64,000 nucleotides of DNA from Cupriavidus lacunae (GCF_003353055.1 NZ_QKWJ01000007.1:1-64000), one strand, 5' to 3'; shown: positions 39,191 to 48,205, counted from the first letter of the stretch. Numbers and translations: made by a program. Notes: generated by a model not told the origin, from the sequence alone.

Positions 39191-39522
39191 GGCGATGTCG
39201 GGCGAGCGTAGCGTGCCGCGTCGGCGGCACCGGACAGGGAATCTGGGCGAATCTGAATTAATGCCGAAGCCCCGTGCGGAAGCCCCGCGCGAAGGCGTCG
39301 TCCGCTGCAATGCAACGCGAACGTGGCAGACAGGGAGGCAAAAGCTATAATTTATCGGATTATGACAGACTTCGGCAGGGATTCTTGCATTGCAGCGTGC
39401 GCTACCCGCGCGCACCGTACCCGCCTGCGGGCTGTCGCCCATCCACTGCCCGCCCGGGCCGCCGGCCATCCGCCCCAGGGGCGGGCCTGCCAGCCCGCGG
39501 CGGCCGCCGCAGAGACCTCCAA
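39191..39522. other. Divergent intergenic region alaA / Mth938-like gene
   Basis: These 332 bases hold no recognisable gene. They contain a plus-strand promoter candidate at 39323-39351 and leader sequence for both flanking genes, each of which starts with GTG. Confidence 0.5.
39323..39351 (+). promoter_or_regulatory. Sigma-70 promoter for the Mth938-like gene
   Basis: GTGGCA, 17 bases, TATAAT (39346-39351). The -10 is perfect and the -35 matches four of six positions. It is 172 bases upstream of the GTG start, on the same strand. Confidence 0.6.
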
Positions 39523-39906
39523 GTGAAACTCCACGCCGACCAGCCCCAGTCGCTCAATACCGTCACGGCCTATGGGCCGGGGTATATCGAGATCAACCTC
39601 GTCCGTCACACCACCTCGATCCTGGTCATGCCCGAGGGTGAAATCAAGCCCTGGCCGGTCAGCCGCTTCGAAGACCTGGAACCGGCGCATTTCGAGCAAC
39701 TGGCCGAACTCGGCCCCGAGGTGGTGCTGCTTGGCACCGGCTCACGGCTGCGGTTCCCGCACCCGCGCCTGACCGCGTCGCTGTCGCGCCGCCATGTCGG
39801 GGTGGACGCCATGGACCTGCAGGCCGCCTGCCGCACCTACAACATCCTGATGGCCGAGGGCCGCAAGGTGGCGGCGGTGCTGCTGCTTGAACCCGAGACC
39901 GCCTGA
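39523..39906 (+). CDS. Mth938-like (DUF498/NDUFAF3 family) protein
   Basis: A 127-residue protein of the Mth938/Xcc1710 family, related to the mitochondrial complex I assembly factor NDUFAF3. Recognisable parts: YGPGYIEINLVRHTTSILVM, EVVLLGTGSRLRFPHPRL, GVDAMDLQAACRTYNILMAEGRKV. A GTG start at 39523 is preferred: the conserved family region begins straight after it, whereas the upstream open frame is Pro/Arg-rich shadow. It lies 130 bases before bcp. The biochemical function of bacterial members is unknown. Confidence 0.88.
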   Translation: MKLHADQPQSLNTVTAYGPGYIEINLVRHTTSILVMPEGEIKPWPVSRFEDLEPAHFEQLAELGPEVVLLGTGSRLRFPHPRLTASLSRRHVGVDAMDLQAACRTYNILMAEGRKVAAVLLLEPETA

Positions 39907-40036
39907 CCTTAGCAAAAGTTGAGCCGGCGCCACGCTTGAAGTCCGGCCGGGCGCCCCAATCTGCCCGGGCTGAGGCGGCAGTCTCCTCACCGATGAATCT
40001 CCCGATCCCCTGCCCCTCCCCCAAGGAGCCACAAGT

Positions 40037-40501
40037 ATGACCGTCAGTCTCAACAAGGCCGTACCCGACTTCAGCGCGCCGATGACCGGCGACGCCACCT
40101 TCCGCCTTGCCGACTACCGCGGCAAGACGGTGGTGCTGTACTTCTACCCGAAGGACAACACGCCGGGTTGCACCACGGAGGCCATGAACTTCCGCGACCA
40201 GCATGAGGATTTCCAGAAGGCCGGCGTGCAGGTGTTCGGCATCTCGCGCGACAGCATCCGCTCGCACGAGAACTTCAAGGCCAAGCTCGAACTGCCTTTC
40301 GAGCTGATCTCCGATGCCGACGAAGCCGTGTGCACATTGTTCGATGTCATCAAGATGAAAAAGCTTTATGGCAAGGAGCACCGCGGCATCGAGCGCAGCA
40401 CCTTCATCATCGACGGCAAGGGCATCCTGCGCCACGAGCTGCGCGGCATCAAGGTGCCGAACCATGTCGACGAAGTCCTGGAAATGGTGCGCGGGATCTG
40501 A
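40037..40501 (+). CDS. bcp: Bcp/PrxQ-type thioredoxin peroxidase
   Basis: A 154-residue peroxiredoxin of the Bcp/PrxQ class that reduces peroxides with electrons from thioredoxin. The active-site segment YPKDNTPGCTTEAMNFRD carries the peroxidatic Cys45. The common resolving Cys five residues later is Met50 here; a second Cys is at 99 (DEAVCTLFD), as in PrxQ members with the resolving Cys in helix 3, so it is either that atypical type or a 1-Cys enzyme. The ribosome site AAGGAG lies just upstream of the ATG. Confidence 0.94.
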   Translation: MTVSLNKAVPDFSAPMTGDATFRLADYRGKTVVLYFYPKDNTPGCTTEAMNFRDQHEDFQKAGVQVFGISRDSIRSHENFKAKLELPFELISDADEAVCTLFDVIKMKKLYGKEHRGIERSTFIIDGKGILRHELRGIKVPNHVDEVLEMVRGI

Positions 40502-40584
40502 GGGATAGTGTTGGTATCGGCGTCGCCGCAGCACGGACCGCAACCCGGACGTGCTGTGTTGCAACAAGCCGCTGGCAAACCCAA

Positions 40585-40613
40585 TTGCCAAACCCAAAAC
40601 CTTCGGATACATT
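40585..40613 (+). promoter_or_regulatory. Sigma-70 promoter within the bcp-phoH gap
   Basis: TTGCCA, 17-base spacer, TACATT. It lies 84 bases past the bcp stop and about 7 bases before the start of the structured segment that ends in a terminator. Confidence 0.55.
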
Positions 40614-40619
40614 GGCCCG

Positions 40620-40776
40620 TAATGAGTTCAGATTCCGGATGCCACGCTGTTTCGACTCCCCGGCCCAGGCGGTTCGCGCCACAGGCCGGTAGCGGACCTG
40701 CCGTGTCGGCAGTCTGCCAAAAGAGCCGCCGGATCCTAGCCGCCAACCCTGTTCTGCAGGCATGGCGGCTTTTTTG
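40620..40776 (+). ncRNA. Candidate structured small RNA (about 157 nt)
   Basis: Downstream of the promoter at 40585-40613 lie, in order: a compound hairpin (outer arms ccggcc/ggccgg at 40660-40665 and 40684-40689, inner ggcg/cgcc), a second perfect hairpin (ctgccg-tgt-cggcag, 40698-40712), and an intrinsic terminator ending in a T-run at 40776. No open frame with a ribosome site occupies it. Rfam family unknown to me. The alternative is a long bcp 3' untranslated region. Confidence 0.5.
40738..40776 (+). terminator. Intrinsic terminator, bcp or sRNA
   Basis: Stem agccgcca/tggcggct with a 17-base loop, followed directly by TTTTTGTTTG. It faces the plus strand and lies 154 bases before phoH. 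Confidence 0.8.
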
Positions 40777-40929
40777 TTTGCAGCCGCGTCTGTTCTCATG
40801 CCTGTCCGCGCCGGGCGCCTCGCGCATGCATGCCCCGGCCATGGTCCGCCACGCGATATCTGACGATTCGCGGCGGCGCGACACGGACATCCTCGCCCCC
40901 TTCTTGTCCCCCTGAAAGGAAAGCCAAGC

Positions 40930-42633
40930 ATGCCGCTGCCTACCATGCCCGCCAAGCCTGCCCAATTGCTGGATCCGAGCGAGTTTGCTCCGGTCTCCGC
41001 GGTGCCCAAGGCCAAAGCCGCCACACAGGGCAAGAAACCTGTGCCGGCGCTCGAGCGTGTGGCATTGCTGGAAACCGGCGACACCGAGGTGCCTGAGGTC
41101 CAGGCCCGCGCCGCCGGTGGCACCCGCGCCCGCAGCACCGAGACCCCGGCCGTATCGACGCCCGCCGTCAGCTCCGCTCCGGTCAGCCTGGTCAAACCCT
41201 CCACCGGCCCCACGCGCCGCGCCCGCAAGTCCGAAGGCCCGAGCAAGCTGTTCGTGCTCGACACCAATGTGCTGATGCACGACCCAGCCTCGCTCTTCCG
41301 CTTCGAGGAACACGACATCTATCTGCCGATGATGACGCTCGAAGAACTGGACAACCACAAGAAGGGCATGAGCGAAGTCGCGCGCAACGCGCGCATGGTC
41401 AGCCGCACGCTCGATTCGCTGGTGGGCGGCACCGACGGCGTGCTCGACGAGGGCCTGCCGCTGGCCAAGCTGGGCAACCGCGACGCGCAGGGCAAGCTGT
41501 TCTTCCAGACGCGCCTGAACGACATCAAGCTGCCTGAAGGCCTGCCGCAGGGCAAGGCCGACAACCAGATCCTGGGCGTGGTCAGCGCGCTGCAGCAGCA
41601 GTACCCGGAGCGCCAGGTCGTGCTGGTGTCGAAAGACATCAACATGCGCATCAAGGCGCGCGCACTGGGCCTGCCCGCGGAAGATTACTTCAACGACCAG
41701 GTCCTGGAAGACAAGGACCTGCTCTACGCCGGCGTAATGCAGTTGCCCGGCGACTTCTGGGCCAAGCACGGCAAGGGCGTGGAAAGCTGGCAGGACCCCA
41801 AGTCCGGCGCCATGTTCTACCGGCTCACCGGCCCGCTGGTGCCCTCGTTCCTGGTCAACCAGTTCGTCTACCTGGAGCCCGTCGACGGCAGCCTGCCGCT
41901 GTATGCGCAGGTCAAGGAGATCAACGGCAAGACCGCGCTGCTGCAGACGCTCAAGGACTACACGCACCACAAGAACAATGTGTGGAGCGTGACCGCCCGC
42001 AACCGCGAGCAGAACTTCGCGCTCAACCTGCTGATGAACCCGGACATCGACTTCGTCACGCTGCTGGGCCAGGCCGGTACCGGCAAGACCCTGCTGGCGC
42101 TGGCCGCCGGCCTGGAGCAGGTGCTGGACCAGAAGCAGTACAACGAGATCATCGTCACCCGCGCCACCGTGCCGGTCGGCGAAGACATCGGCTTCCTGCC
42201 CGGCACCGAGGAAGAGAAGATGCAGCCGTGGATGGGCGCGTTCGACGACAACCTCGAGGTACTGCAGAAGAGCGACGACAGCGCCGGCGACTGGGGCCGC
42301 GCCGCCACGCAGGAGCTGATCCGCTCGCGCATCAAAGTCAAGAGCATGAACTTCATGCGCGGGCGCACCTTCGTCAACAAGTTCGTCATCATCGACGAGG
42401 CGCAGAACCTGACGCCCAAGCAAATGAAGACGCTGGTGACGCGCGCCGGCCCCGGCACCAAGATCATCTGCCTGGGCAATATCGCGCAGATCGACACGCC
42501 GTACCTGACCGAGGGTTCATCGGGCCTGACCTACGTGGTCGACCGCTTCAAGGGCTGGAGCCACAGCGGCCATATCACGCTGGCGCGCGGCGAACGCTCG
42601 CGCCTGGCCGACCACGCCGGCGACGTGCTCTGA
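40930..42633 (+). CDS. phoH: PhoH2-type PIN domain-PhoH ATPase
   Basis: A 567-residue PhoH2 protein: a Pro/Ala/Thr-rich leader (1-100), a PIN ribonuclease domain (FVLDTNVLMHDPASLFRF, Asp111 as an expected metal ligand), and a C-terminal PhoH P-loop ATPase with Walker A GQAGTGKT at about 380-387 and Walker B FVIIDEAQNLTPKQMK near 488. Family members are sequence-specific RNA helicase/ribonucleases. The ATG at 40930 follows GAAAGGAAAGCC. It is monocistronic. Confidence 0.93.
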   Translation: MPLPTMPAKPAQLLDPSEFAPVSAVPKAKAATQGKKPVPALERVALLETGDTEVPEVQARAAGGTRARSTETPAVSTPAVSSAPVSLVKPSTGPTRRARKSEGPSKLFVLDTNVLMHDPASLFRFEEHDIYLPMMTLEELDNHKKGMSEVARNARMVSRTLDSLVGGTDGVLDEGLPLAKLGNRDAQGKLFFQTRLNDIKLPEGLPQGKADNQILGVVSALQQQYPERQVVLVSKDINMRIKARALGLPAEDYFNDQVLEDKDLLYAGVMQLPGDFWAKHGKGVESWQDPKSGAMFYRLTGPLVPSFLVNQFVYLEPVDGSLPLYAQVKEINGKTALLQTLKDYTHHKNNVWSVTARNREQNFALNLLMNPDIDFVTLLGQAGTGKTLLALAAGLEQVLDQKQYNEIIVTRATVPVGEDIGFLPGTEEEKMQPWMGAFDDNLEVLQKSDDSAGDWGRAATQELIRSRIKVKSMNFMRGRTFVNKFVIIDEAQNLTPKQMKTLVTRAGPGTKIICLGNIAQIDTPYLTEGSSGLTYVVDRFKGWSHSGHITLARGERSRLADHAGDVL

Positions 42634-42770
42634 CACCGGCAGCCTGCGGGCGCGCCCTGCCAATGGCGGGGCGCGCCTGTTGTGCCTGAGCGCTGTCGTC
42701 AAGGGCAAGCACTTTGGGGCTATGATGGCCCCATGTTTGCCGTTGTCCCGCATCCCGACTGGAGGCGTCG

Positions 42771-43268
42771 ATGAATTTAGAGCATCTGCCCGGCAGGCAT
42801 GCGCCTGTCGCCCGCTGTCGCACCGTCACCGGCGCCGGCACCGCGATCGCCCGAGGCCATCCCAGGCAGCGACTTGTGCTGGCCATGCTGGCCGCGGCCG
42901 GCATCGCGCTGGCCGCCAGCTGGCGCCCGGCCCATGCCGCCGCCGACGAAATGGTGATCCGCACCATGGGGCCGGTCAGCTACGTCTGTGGCGGCGTCGC
43001 CGAGGACGAACGCCAGGCGCTCACGGCGAAAGAGAAAGATTTCAATATCGGCATCCAGTTCACGCAGGGCGCGAACGGTGAGTTCCTGTCCGACGTGGAG
43101 GTCAAGCTGGTGCGCGACGAACAGGAAGTCGCCACCTTCCGCGCCGCCGGCCCGCGCTGCCTGATACGTGCGCCCGAAGGCAGCTACAATATCGAGGCCA
43201 GTTACAAGGGCCAGGCCAAGTCCATCAAGGTCAGCACCGGTACGCGCAACGCCCAGCTACGCTGGTAG
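42771..43268 (+). CDS. Secreted protein of unknown function
   Basis: A 165-residue protein with a long n-region and a signal sequence at about 33-56 (LVLAMLAAAGIALAASWRPAHA), cleaved before AADEMV. The mature part of about 110 residues has two Cys (YVCGGV, PRCLIRAP) that could form a disulfide and a beta-rich region ending GSYNIEASYKGQAKSIKVS, recalling a carboxypeptidase-regulatory-like fold. GGAGG stands 5 bases before the ATG, which supports this start. It lies 48 bases before the NlpC/P60 gene, so both may act in the envelope. Confidence 0.75.
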   Translation: MNLEHLPGRHAPVARCRTVTGAGTAIARGHPRQRLVLAMLAAAGIALAASWRPAHAAADEMVIRTMGPVSYVCGGVAEDERQALTAKEKDFNIGIQFTQGANGEFLSDVEVKLVRDEQEVATFRAAGPRCLIRAPEGSYNIEASYKGQAKSIKVSTGTRNAQLRW

Positions 43269-43315
43269 CGGCAAGGCTTCCGGTGCGCCGGCAGGCCGGC
43301 GACCGGAAACCCAGG

Positions 43316-43978
43316 ATGCCATTGCGCCGTACCCGTCTTTCTTCCAATCCGCGGCGCCTGCTTGCCCAGGCGCGGCTGCCGCTGCTCTGCGCCACCGCCC
43401 TGTTGCTGGCGGCCTGCGCCAGTTCCCCGCCTTCCCGCTATGCCGGCCTGCCGCGCACGCCCGGCAAGCCCATGGTCGATCCCAGCGCCGGACTGGAAGA
43501 GGTTTCCATCCAGGCCATGTCGCTGGTCGGCACGCCCTATCGCTATGGCGGCAACACGCCGGATTCGGGCTTCGACTGCAGCGGCCTGGTGCGCTACGTT
43601 GTGTCGCGCGCGGCCAACGTGAACCTGCCGCGCACCACCGAGGCCATGGGCACCCGCGGCAGTTCGCTGGACCGCAGCGAGGTCGCGTCCGGCGACCTGG
43701 TGTTCTTCAACACCACCGGCCGCGCCAATTCGCACGTGGGCATCTATGTCGGACAGAACCGCTTTGTCCATGCACCGTCGTCCGGCGGCACGGTCCGTCT
43801 GGAAGACATGGGCAAGCCCTACTGGGCCTCGCGCTACAACGGCGCGCGCCGCGTAGTGGCCGCCACCTATCAGCCGCCGGCTCCGGCCCAGCCCCCGGCC
43901 GCCATTCCCGTGCCCGAGCCGGCGCCAACTCCCGTCCCGGCCGACGACGATCCCATCGCGGCCTTCGCCAATCAGTGA
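43316..43978 (+). CDS. NlpC/P60 family lipoprotein endopeptidase
   Basis: A 220-residue cell-wall peptidase. The lipobox LLLAAC puts the lipidated Cys at 34. The NlpC/P60 domain covers about 60-170 with catalytic Cys88 in GFDCSGLVRY, the His in ANSHVGIYVG and a polar third residue in FVHAPSSGG. A Pro-rich C-terminal tail (about 180-215) follows. The ATG at 43316 is preferred to a GTG at 43283. It probably cleaves D-gamma-glutamyl-meso-DAP linkages in peptidoglycan, as in Spr/NlpC proteins. Confidence 0.92.
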   Translation: MPLRRTRLSSNPRRLLAQARLPLLCATALLLAACASSPPSRYAGLPRTPGKPMVDPSAGLEEVSIQAMSLVGTPYRYGGNTPDSGFDCSGLVRYVVSRAANVNLPRTTEAMGTRGSSLDRSEVASGDLVFFNTTGRANSHVGIYVGQNRFVHAPSSGGTVRLEDMGKPYWASRYNGARRVVAATYQPPAPAQPPAAIPVPEPAPTPVPADDDPIAAFANQ

Positions 43979-43989
43979 AGCGTCCAAGC

Positions 43990-44017
43990 AAAAAGCCAGG
44001 CATCAGCCTGGCTTTTT
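43990..44017. terminator. Bidirectional terminator
   Basis: Stem agccaggc/gcctggct with a 4-base loop, flanked by AAAAA on the left and TTTTT on the right. It serves the convergent NlpC/P60 gene (plus) and pit (minus). Confidence 0.9.
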
Positions 44018-44039
44018 GCCTGGTGCGGTTGCCCCTGCG

Positions 44040-45047
44040 TTACAGGATATGCAGCCCGATCCACCATGCGATCGCCGCCATGAAGGCCGACGCCGGAATC
44101 GTCAGCACCCAGGCCCAGACGATATTGCCGGCCACGCCCCAGCGCACCGCCGACATCTTCTGCGCCGAGCCGACGCCGACAATGGCGCCGGTGATCGTAT
44201 GCGTGGTCGATACCGGCACGCCCAGCGCCGAAGCAAAGAACAGCGTCATGGCGCCGCCCGTCTCGGCGCAGAAACCGCCGACCGGCTTGAGCTTGGTGAT
44301 CTTCTGGCCCATGGTGCGCACGATGCGCCAGCCGCCGAACAGCGTGCCCATGCCGATGGCCACGTAACAGCAGACGATCACCCAGGTCGGCGGCTGGCCG
44401 CCGGCCGCCACATGGCCGCTGGCGATCAGCAGCATCCAGATGATGCCGATGGTCTTCTGCGCGTCATTGCCGCCATGGCCCAGGCTGTACATCGAAGCCG
44501 AAACCAGCTGCAGCCGGCGGAACCACCGGTCCACGCGCGACGGCGGCGTGCGGAAGAAGGTCCAGCCCACGATCACCATCATCATTGAGCCGAGGATGAA
44601 CCCCAGCAGCGGCGAGATCAGGATGAAGGCCACGGTCTTCAGCAGGCCGCTGCCCACCAGCGCACCGGTGCCCGACTTGGCCACCGCGGCGCCCACCAGC
44701 CCGCCGATCAGCGCGTGCGACGACGACGACGGGATGCCGTAGTACCAGGTGATGACGTTCCAGGCGATTGCCCCGACCAGCGCCCCGAAAATAACGTAAT
44801 GGTCGACGATCGCGACATCGATGGTGCCGGTCCCGACCGTTGCGGCCACCTTCAGATGAAAAATGAAAATCGCGACGACGTTGCACATCGCCGCCATCGC
44901 CACCGCATGGTGCGGCTTGAGGACACCCGTGGACACTACCGTGGCGATCGAGTTGGCCGCGTCGTGGAAGCCGTTCATGAAGTCGAACAGCAGCGCGAGC
45001 GCCACCAGCAGGGCGATCACCCACAGGCTCATTTGTATGGTCTGCAT
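44040..45047 (-). CDS. pit: PiT-family inorganic phosphate transporter
   Basis: A 335-residue low-affinity phosphate (metal-phosphate:H+) symporter. The duplicated PiT signatures are seen as FDFMNGFHDAANSIATVVST near the N-terminus and GHGGNDAQKTIGI in the second half, with about 9-10 helices and SSSHALIGGLVGA between. It is 13 bases downstream of the DUF47/PhoU-like gene on the same strand, the usual pairing. Confidence 0.94.
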   Translation of the reverse strand: MQTIQMSLWVIALLVALALLFDFMNGFHDAANSIATVVSTGVLKPHHAVAMAAMCNVVAIFIFHLKVAATVGTGTIDVAIVDHYVIFGALVGAIAWNVITWYYGIPSSSSHALIGGLVGAAVAKSGTGALVGSGLLKTVAFILISPLLGFILGSMMMVIVGWTFFRTPPSRVDRWFRRLQLVSASMYSLGHGGNDAQKTIGIIWMLLIASGHVAAGGQPPTWVIVCCYVAIGMGTLFGGWRIVRTMGQKITKLKPVGGFCAETGGAMTLFFASALGVPVSTTHTITGAIVGVGSAQKMSAVRWGVAGNIVWAWVLTIPASAFMAAIAWWIGLHIL

Positions 45048-45060
45048 GCCGATTGCCGCC

Positions 45061-45687
45061 TCAGGCGTTTTCCAGGACGATGCCTTCGATGATGTTGGCG
45101 ACGTCCTCGCACTTGTCGGTGATCGTCTCGAGCTGTTCGTAGATGGCCTTCAGCTTGATCAGGCGCTTGACGTCGGTCTCGTCGCGGAACAGCTTGGACA
45201 TCGCCGAGCGCATCACGCGGTCGGCTTCCGACTCGAGCTGGTCGATCTGCTGCGCGGTCTTCAGGATGGCGCTGGCGTTGCCCATGTCCTCAAGCAGGCC
45301 CACCGCGATCTTGACCTGGTCGCAGCACTGCACGCAGATGGCCGCCAGGCGCAGGGCCTCGTCGGTCAGGTTGGTCACGTCATACAGCGAGATGGTCTCG
45401 GCCACGTCTTCCATCAGGTCCAGGATGTCGTCCATGGTCGTGATGAGCTTGTGGATCTCGTCGCGGTCCAGCGGCGTGATGAAGGTCTTGTGCAGCAGGT
45501 CGATGGTGTCGTGCGTGATCCGGTCGGCCTTCTTCTCGGTGGCCTGGACCCGGCGCGCATGTGCCTCGGCGTTGGGCAAGTCGTTGACCAGTGCCTGGAG
45601 CTCATGGGCGGCGGTCACCGCGCAGTCGGCGTGCTGGTTGAAATATTCGAAGAACTTGCCCTCCGTGGGCATGAATCGGCCGAACAT
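45061..45687 (-). CDS. DUF47/PhoU-like accessory protein of Pit
   Basis: A 208-residue all-helical protein of the TIGR00153/DUF47 family, distantly related to PhoU. It opens MFGRFMPTEGKFFEYFNQHAD, and contains the metal-cluster type motifs EKKADRITHDTIDLL and ESEADRVMRSAMSKLF. It is cotranscribed with pit and is thought to regulate or support it. The ATG at 45687 is chosen over 45834, whose extra residues are not family-like. Confidence 0.92.
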   Translation of the reverse strand: MFGRFMPTEGKFFEYFNQHADCAVTAAHELQALVNDLPNAEAHARRVQATEKKADRITHDTIDLLHKTFITPLDRDEIHKLITTMDDILDLMEDVAETISLYDVTNLTDEALRLAAICVQCCDQVKIAVGLLEDMGNASAILKTAQQIDQLESEADRVMRSAMSKLFRDETDVKRLIKLKAIYEQLETITDKCEDVANIIEGIVLENA

Positions 45688-45878
45688 GGAATGTTCCTTG
45701 TGGCAGCGAGTTGGCGCTGCGGATTGTGTTGCTGGATTGAGCGGACGCGTCGGATGGCAGCCGCTGGTGGCGACTGTCATCAAAGCGCAATATTTTACAG
45801 GGTTACAGCGACATTGCCCGCGAATTTGGCACAAACGAGACGGCGCCGCACAGACTGTTGCAGGCCGGCTTGACTTCG

Positions 45879-47270
45879 TCAGGTGTCGTTGTCGAAGAAA
45901 GCCGGGCCGCCGCTGAAGTTGTCGAACTTCGTGAACTGGCCAAGGAAGGTCAGGCGCACCGTGCCGATCGGGCCGTTACGCTGCTTGCCGATAATGATTT
46001 CGGCCGTGCCCTTGTCCTGGGAATCCGCGTTATAGACTTCGTCGCGGTAGATGAACAGGATCACGTCGGCATCCTGTTCGATAGCGCCGGATTCGCGCAA
46101 ATCGGACATGACCGGACGCTTGTTGGGTCGCTGCTCCAGGCTTCGGTTCAACTGCGACAGGGCGATCACCGGGCAGTTCAGCTCCTTGGCCAGGCCCTTG
46201 AGCGAACGGGAAATTTCGGAAATTTCCGTGGCGCGGTTCTCGCCGCCGCCGGAACCCGACATCAGCTGGAGGTAATCGATGATGATCAGGCCAAGCTGCC
46301 CGCACTGGCGCGCCAGGCGGCGCGAACGGGCACGGAGCTCCATCGGGTTCAGCGCCGGCGTCTCGTCGATAAACAACTGCGTGTCGTTCATGCGCTGGAT
46401 CGCATGCGTCAGCCGCGGCCAGTCCTCATCCAGCAGGCGGCCGGTACGCAGCCGGTGCTGGTCAAGTCGGCCGACCGAGCCAAGCATACGCATGGCCAGC
46501 TGGGTGCCCGCCATTTCCATCGAGAACACCGCCACCGGCAAGCCCTGCTCCACCGCCACGTGTTCGCCGATGTTCAGCGAGAACGCCGTCTTACCCATCG
46601 ACGGGCGGCCGGCGACGATGACCAGGTCGCCCGGCTGCATGCCGCTGGTCATCTTGTCCAGGTCGATGAAGCCGGTCGGGACGCCGGTGACGTCGGTGGT
46701 GGAATCGCGGTGGTACAGCTCGTCGATGCGCTCGACCACCTGGGTCAGCAGCGGCTGGATTTCCTGGAATCCTTTCTGGCCGCGCGAGCCTTCTTCGGCG
46801 ATCGCAAAGACCTTGGACTCGGCCTCGTCGAGCAGCTCGCGCACCTCGCGGCCCTTGGGCGCGAACGCGGCCGAGGCGATATCGTCGGCCGCCGTCACCA
46901 GCTTGCGCAGCACCGAGCGCTCACGCACGATCTCCGCGTAGCGGCGGATATTGGCCGCACTGGGGGTGTTCTGCGCCAGCGAGTTCAGGTACGCCAGGCC
47001 GCCTACCTCCTCGGCCTTGCCGGCGACCTGCAGCATCTCATAGACCGTGATCACGTCGGCCGGCTTGGTGGCCGAGATCAGCCGGGCGATGCTCTGGAAG
47101 ATCATCCGGTGGTCAAAACGGTAGAAATCCGCCTCGGAGATGAAATCCGCAATGCGGTCCCAGGCGGCGTTGTCCAGCAGCAGGCCACCCAGCACCGATT
47201 GCTCGGCTTCGATGGAGTGCGGCGGGACCTTGAGGTTCTCGAGTTGGGGGTCGGCGACGGGCGCGTTCAT
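45879..47270 (-). CDS. dnaB: DnaB, replicative DNA helicase
   Basis: The 463-residue hexameric replicative helicase. The N-terminal domain opens LKVPPHSIEAEQSVLGGLLL; the RecA-like C-terminal domain has Walker A VAGRPSMGKTAFSLN and the DnaB motifs KELNCPVIALSQLNRSLEQR, with KRPVMSDLRESGAIEQDADV after them. It is downstream of rplI across a bidirectional terminator, so it is transcribed separately from the rpsF operon, although the order rpsF-priB-rpsR-rplI-dnaB is conserved in the group. Confidence 0.97.
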   Translation of the reverse strand: MNAPVADPQLENLKVPPHSIEAEQSVLGGLLLDNAAWDRIADFISEADFYRFDHRMIFQSIARLISATKPADVITVYEMLQVAGKAEEVGGLAYLNSLAQNTPSAANIRRYAEIVRERSVLRKLVTAADDIASAAFAPKGREVRELLDEAESKVFAIAEEGSRGQKGFQEIQPLLTQVVERIDELYHRDSTTDVTGVPTGFIDLDKMTSGMQPGDLVIVAGRPSMGKTAFSLNIGEHVAVEQGLPVAVFSMEMAGTQLAMRMLGSVGRLDQHRLRTGRLLDEDWPRLTHAIQRMNDTQLFIDETPALNPMELRARSRRLARQCGQLGLIIIDYLQLMSGSGGGENRATEISEISRSLKGLAKELNCPVIALSQLNRSLEQRPNKRPVMSDLRESGAIEQDADVILFIYRDEVYNADSQDKGTAEIIIGKQRNGPIGTVRLTFLGQFTKFDNFSGGPAFFDNDT

Positions 47271-47348
47271 GGGGAGGGATTATAACGGCGGGCGGACACA
47301 CTTCGCCGGACATTTGGCGACTGCGCCTGCAAAGGCGGGCGGGCAACA

Positions 47349-47380
47349 AAAAAGGCAGGAGCCAGGGCTCCTGCCTTTCT
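47349..47380. terminator. Terminator after rplI
   Basis: A 9-bp stem aggcaggag/ctcctgcct with a 6-base loop. Toward the minus strand it is followed by TTTTTTG, ending the rpsF-rplI operon; T-rich sequence on the other side gives some bidirectional character. Confidence 0.9.
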
Positions 47381-47438
47381 TGTTTGCAGTGCTTGCGGTG
47401 CTTCAGCCGGCGCAGCGCGCCGGCGAGGCGGCACGTCC

Positions 47439-47891
47439 TTAGACGCTCTCGCCCACCACCGACACGGTCACGTCGACCACGACGTCCGTGTGCAGCGCAA
47501 CGCTGACCGGGTGGTCGCCCACCATCTTCAGCGGGCCGTTCGGCATGCGAACCTGGGACTTTTCCAGCTTGAAGCCTTCGCCAGCCAGGGCTGCAGCGAT
47601 GTCGGCGTTGGTCACCGAACCGAACAGGCGGCCGTCCACGCCCGACTTCTGGGCGATCTGGACGGTCAGGCCGTTCAGCTTCTCGCCTTCGGCTTGCGCG
47701 GCGGCCAGCTTCTCGGCAGCGGCCTTTTCCAGCTCGGCGCGCTTGACTTCGAATTCGGCGATCGCGGTTTGCGTGGCGCGGCGGGCCTTCTTGCCCGGGA
47801 TCAGGAAGTTACGGGCGTAACCGTCCTTCACCTTGACGATGTCACCGAGGTTGCCCAGGTTGACGACTTTTTCCAGCAGAATGATTTGCAT
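47439..47891 (-). CDS. rplI: Ribosomal protein bL9
   Basis: A 150-residue full-length bL9. It begins [21 protein letters not shown] with the Gly-rich [17 protein letters not shown] site, a long connecting helix and the C-terminal domain ([11 protein letters not shown]). It is the last gene of rpsF-priB-rpsR-rplI. Confidence 0.98.
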   Translation of the reverse strand: MQIILLEKVVNLGNLGDIVKVKDGYARNFLIPGKKARRATQTAIAEFEVKRAELEKAAAEKLAAAQAEGEKLNGLTVQIAQKSGVDGRLFGSVTNADIAAALAGEGFKLEKSQVRMPNGPLKMVGDHPVSVALHTDVVVDVTVSVVGESV

Positions 47892-47923
47892 CGTGTTCTC
47901 TCCTTGACGGACCTAGGGCCTGA

Positions 47924-48202
47924 TCAGTTCTTGTGCAGGTCGGTGTACGGCATCAGCGCGAGGAAACGCGCGCGCTTGATGGCCGTATCCAGCTGACGCT
48001 GATAGTGAGCCTTGGTACCGGTCAGGCGGGCCGGCGTGATCTTGCCGTTGTCGCCGATGAAGTCCTTCAGGGTGTCCAGATCCTTGTAGTCGATCTGTTC
48101 CACGCCAGCCACGGTGAAGCGGCAGAAGCGCTTGCGCTTGAACAGCGGGTTCTGTTGCTGGAAGCGCTTCTTGTTCTTGTTGTCACGTTTGACGAATGCC
48201 AT
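47924..48202 (-). CDS. rpsR: Ribosomal protein bS18
   Basis: A 92-residue bS18. The stretch [20 protein letters not shown] and [20 protein letters not shown] are diagnostic. It forms a heterodimer with bS6, encoded in the same operon, and lies 3 bases after priB and 32 bases before rplI. Confidence 0.98.
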
Positions 48203-48205
48203 GAT

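Larger units (their letters stand above)
40502..40929. other. bcp-phoH intergenic region
   Basis: These 428 bases contain no protein gene that I can support. They hold a promoter (40585-40613), a structured 157-base segment and a strong terminator (40738-40776), taken together as an sRNA candidate, followed by the phoH leader and its GAAAGGAAAG ribosome site. Confidence 0.6.

Noticed and set aside
40508..40915. 135-codon plus-strand frame in the bcp-phoH gap
   Set aside because: It reads through the intrinsic terminator hairpin and T-run, has no ribosome site and has shadow-like composition; the sRNA reading fits better.
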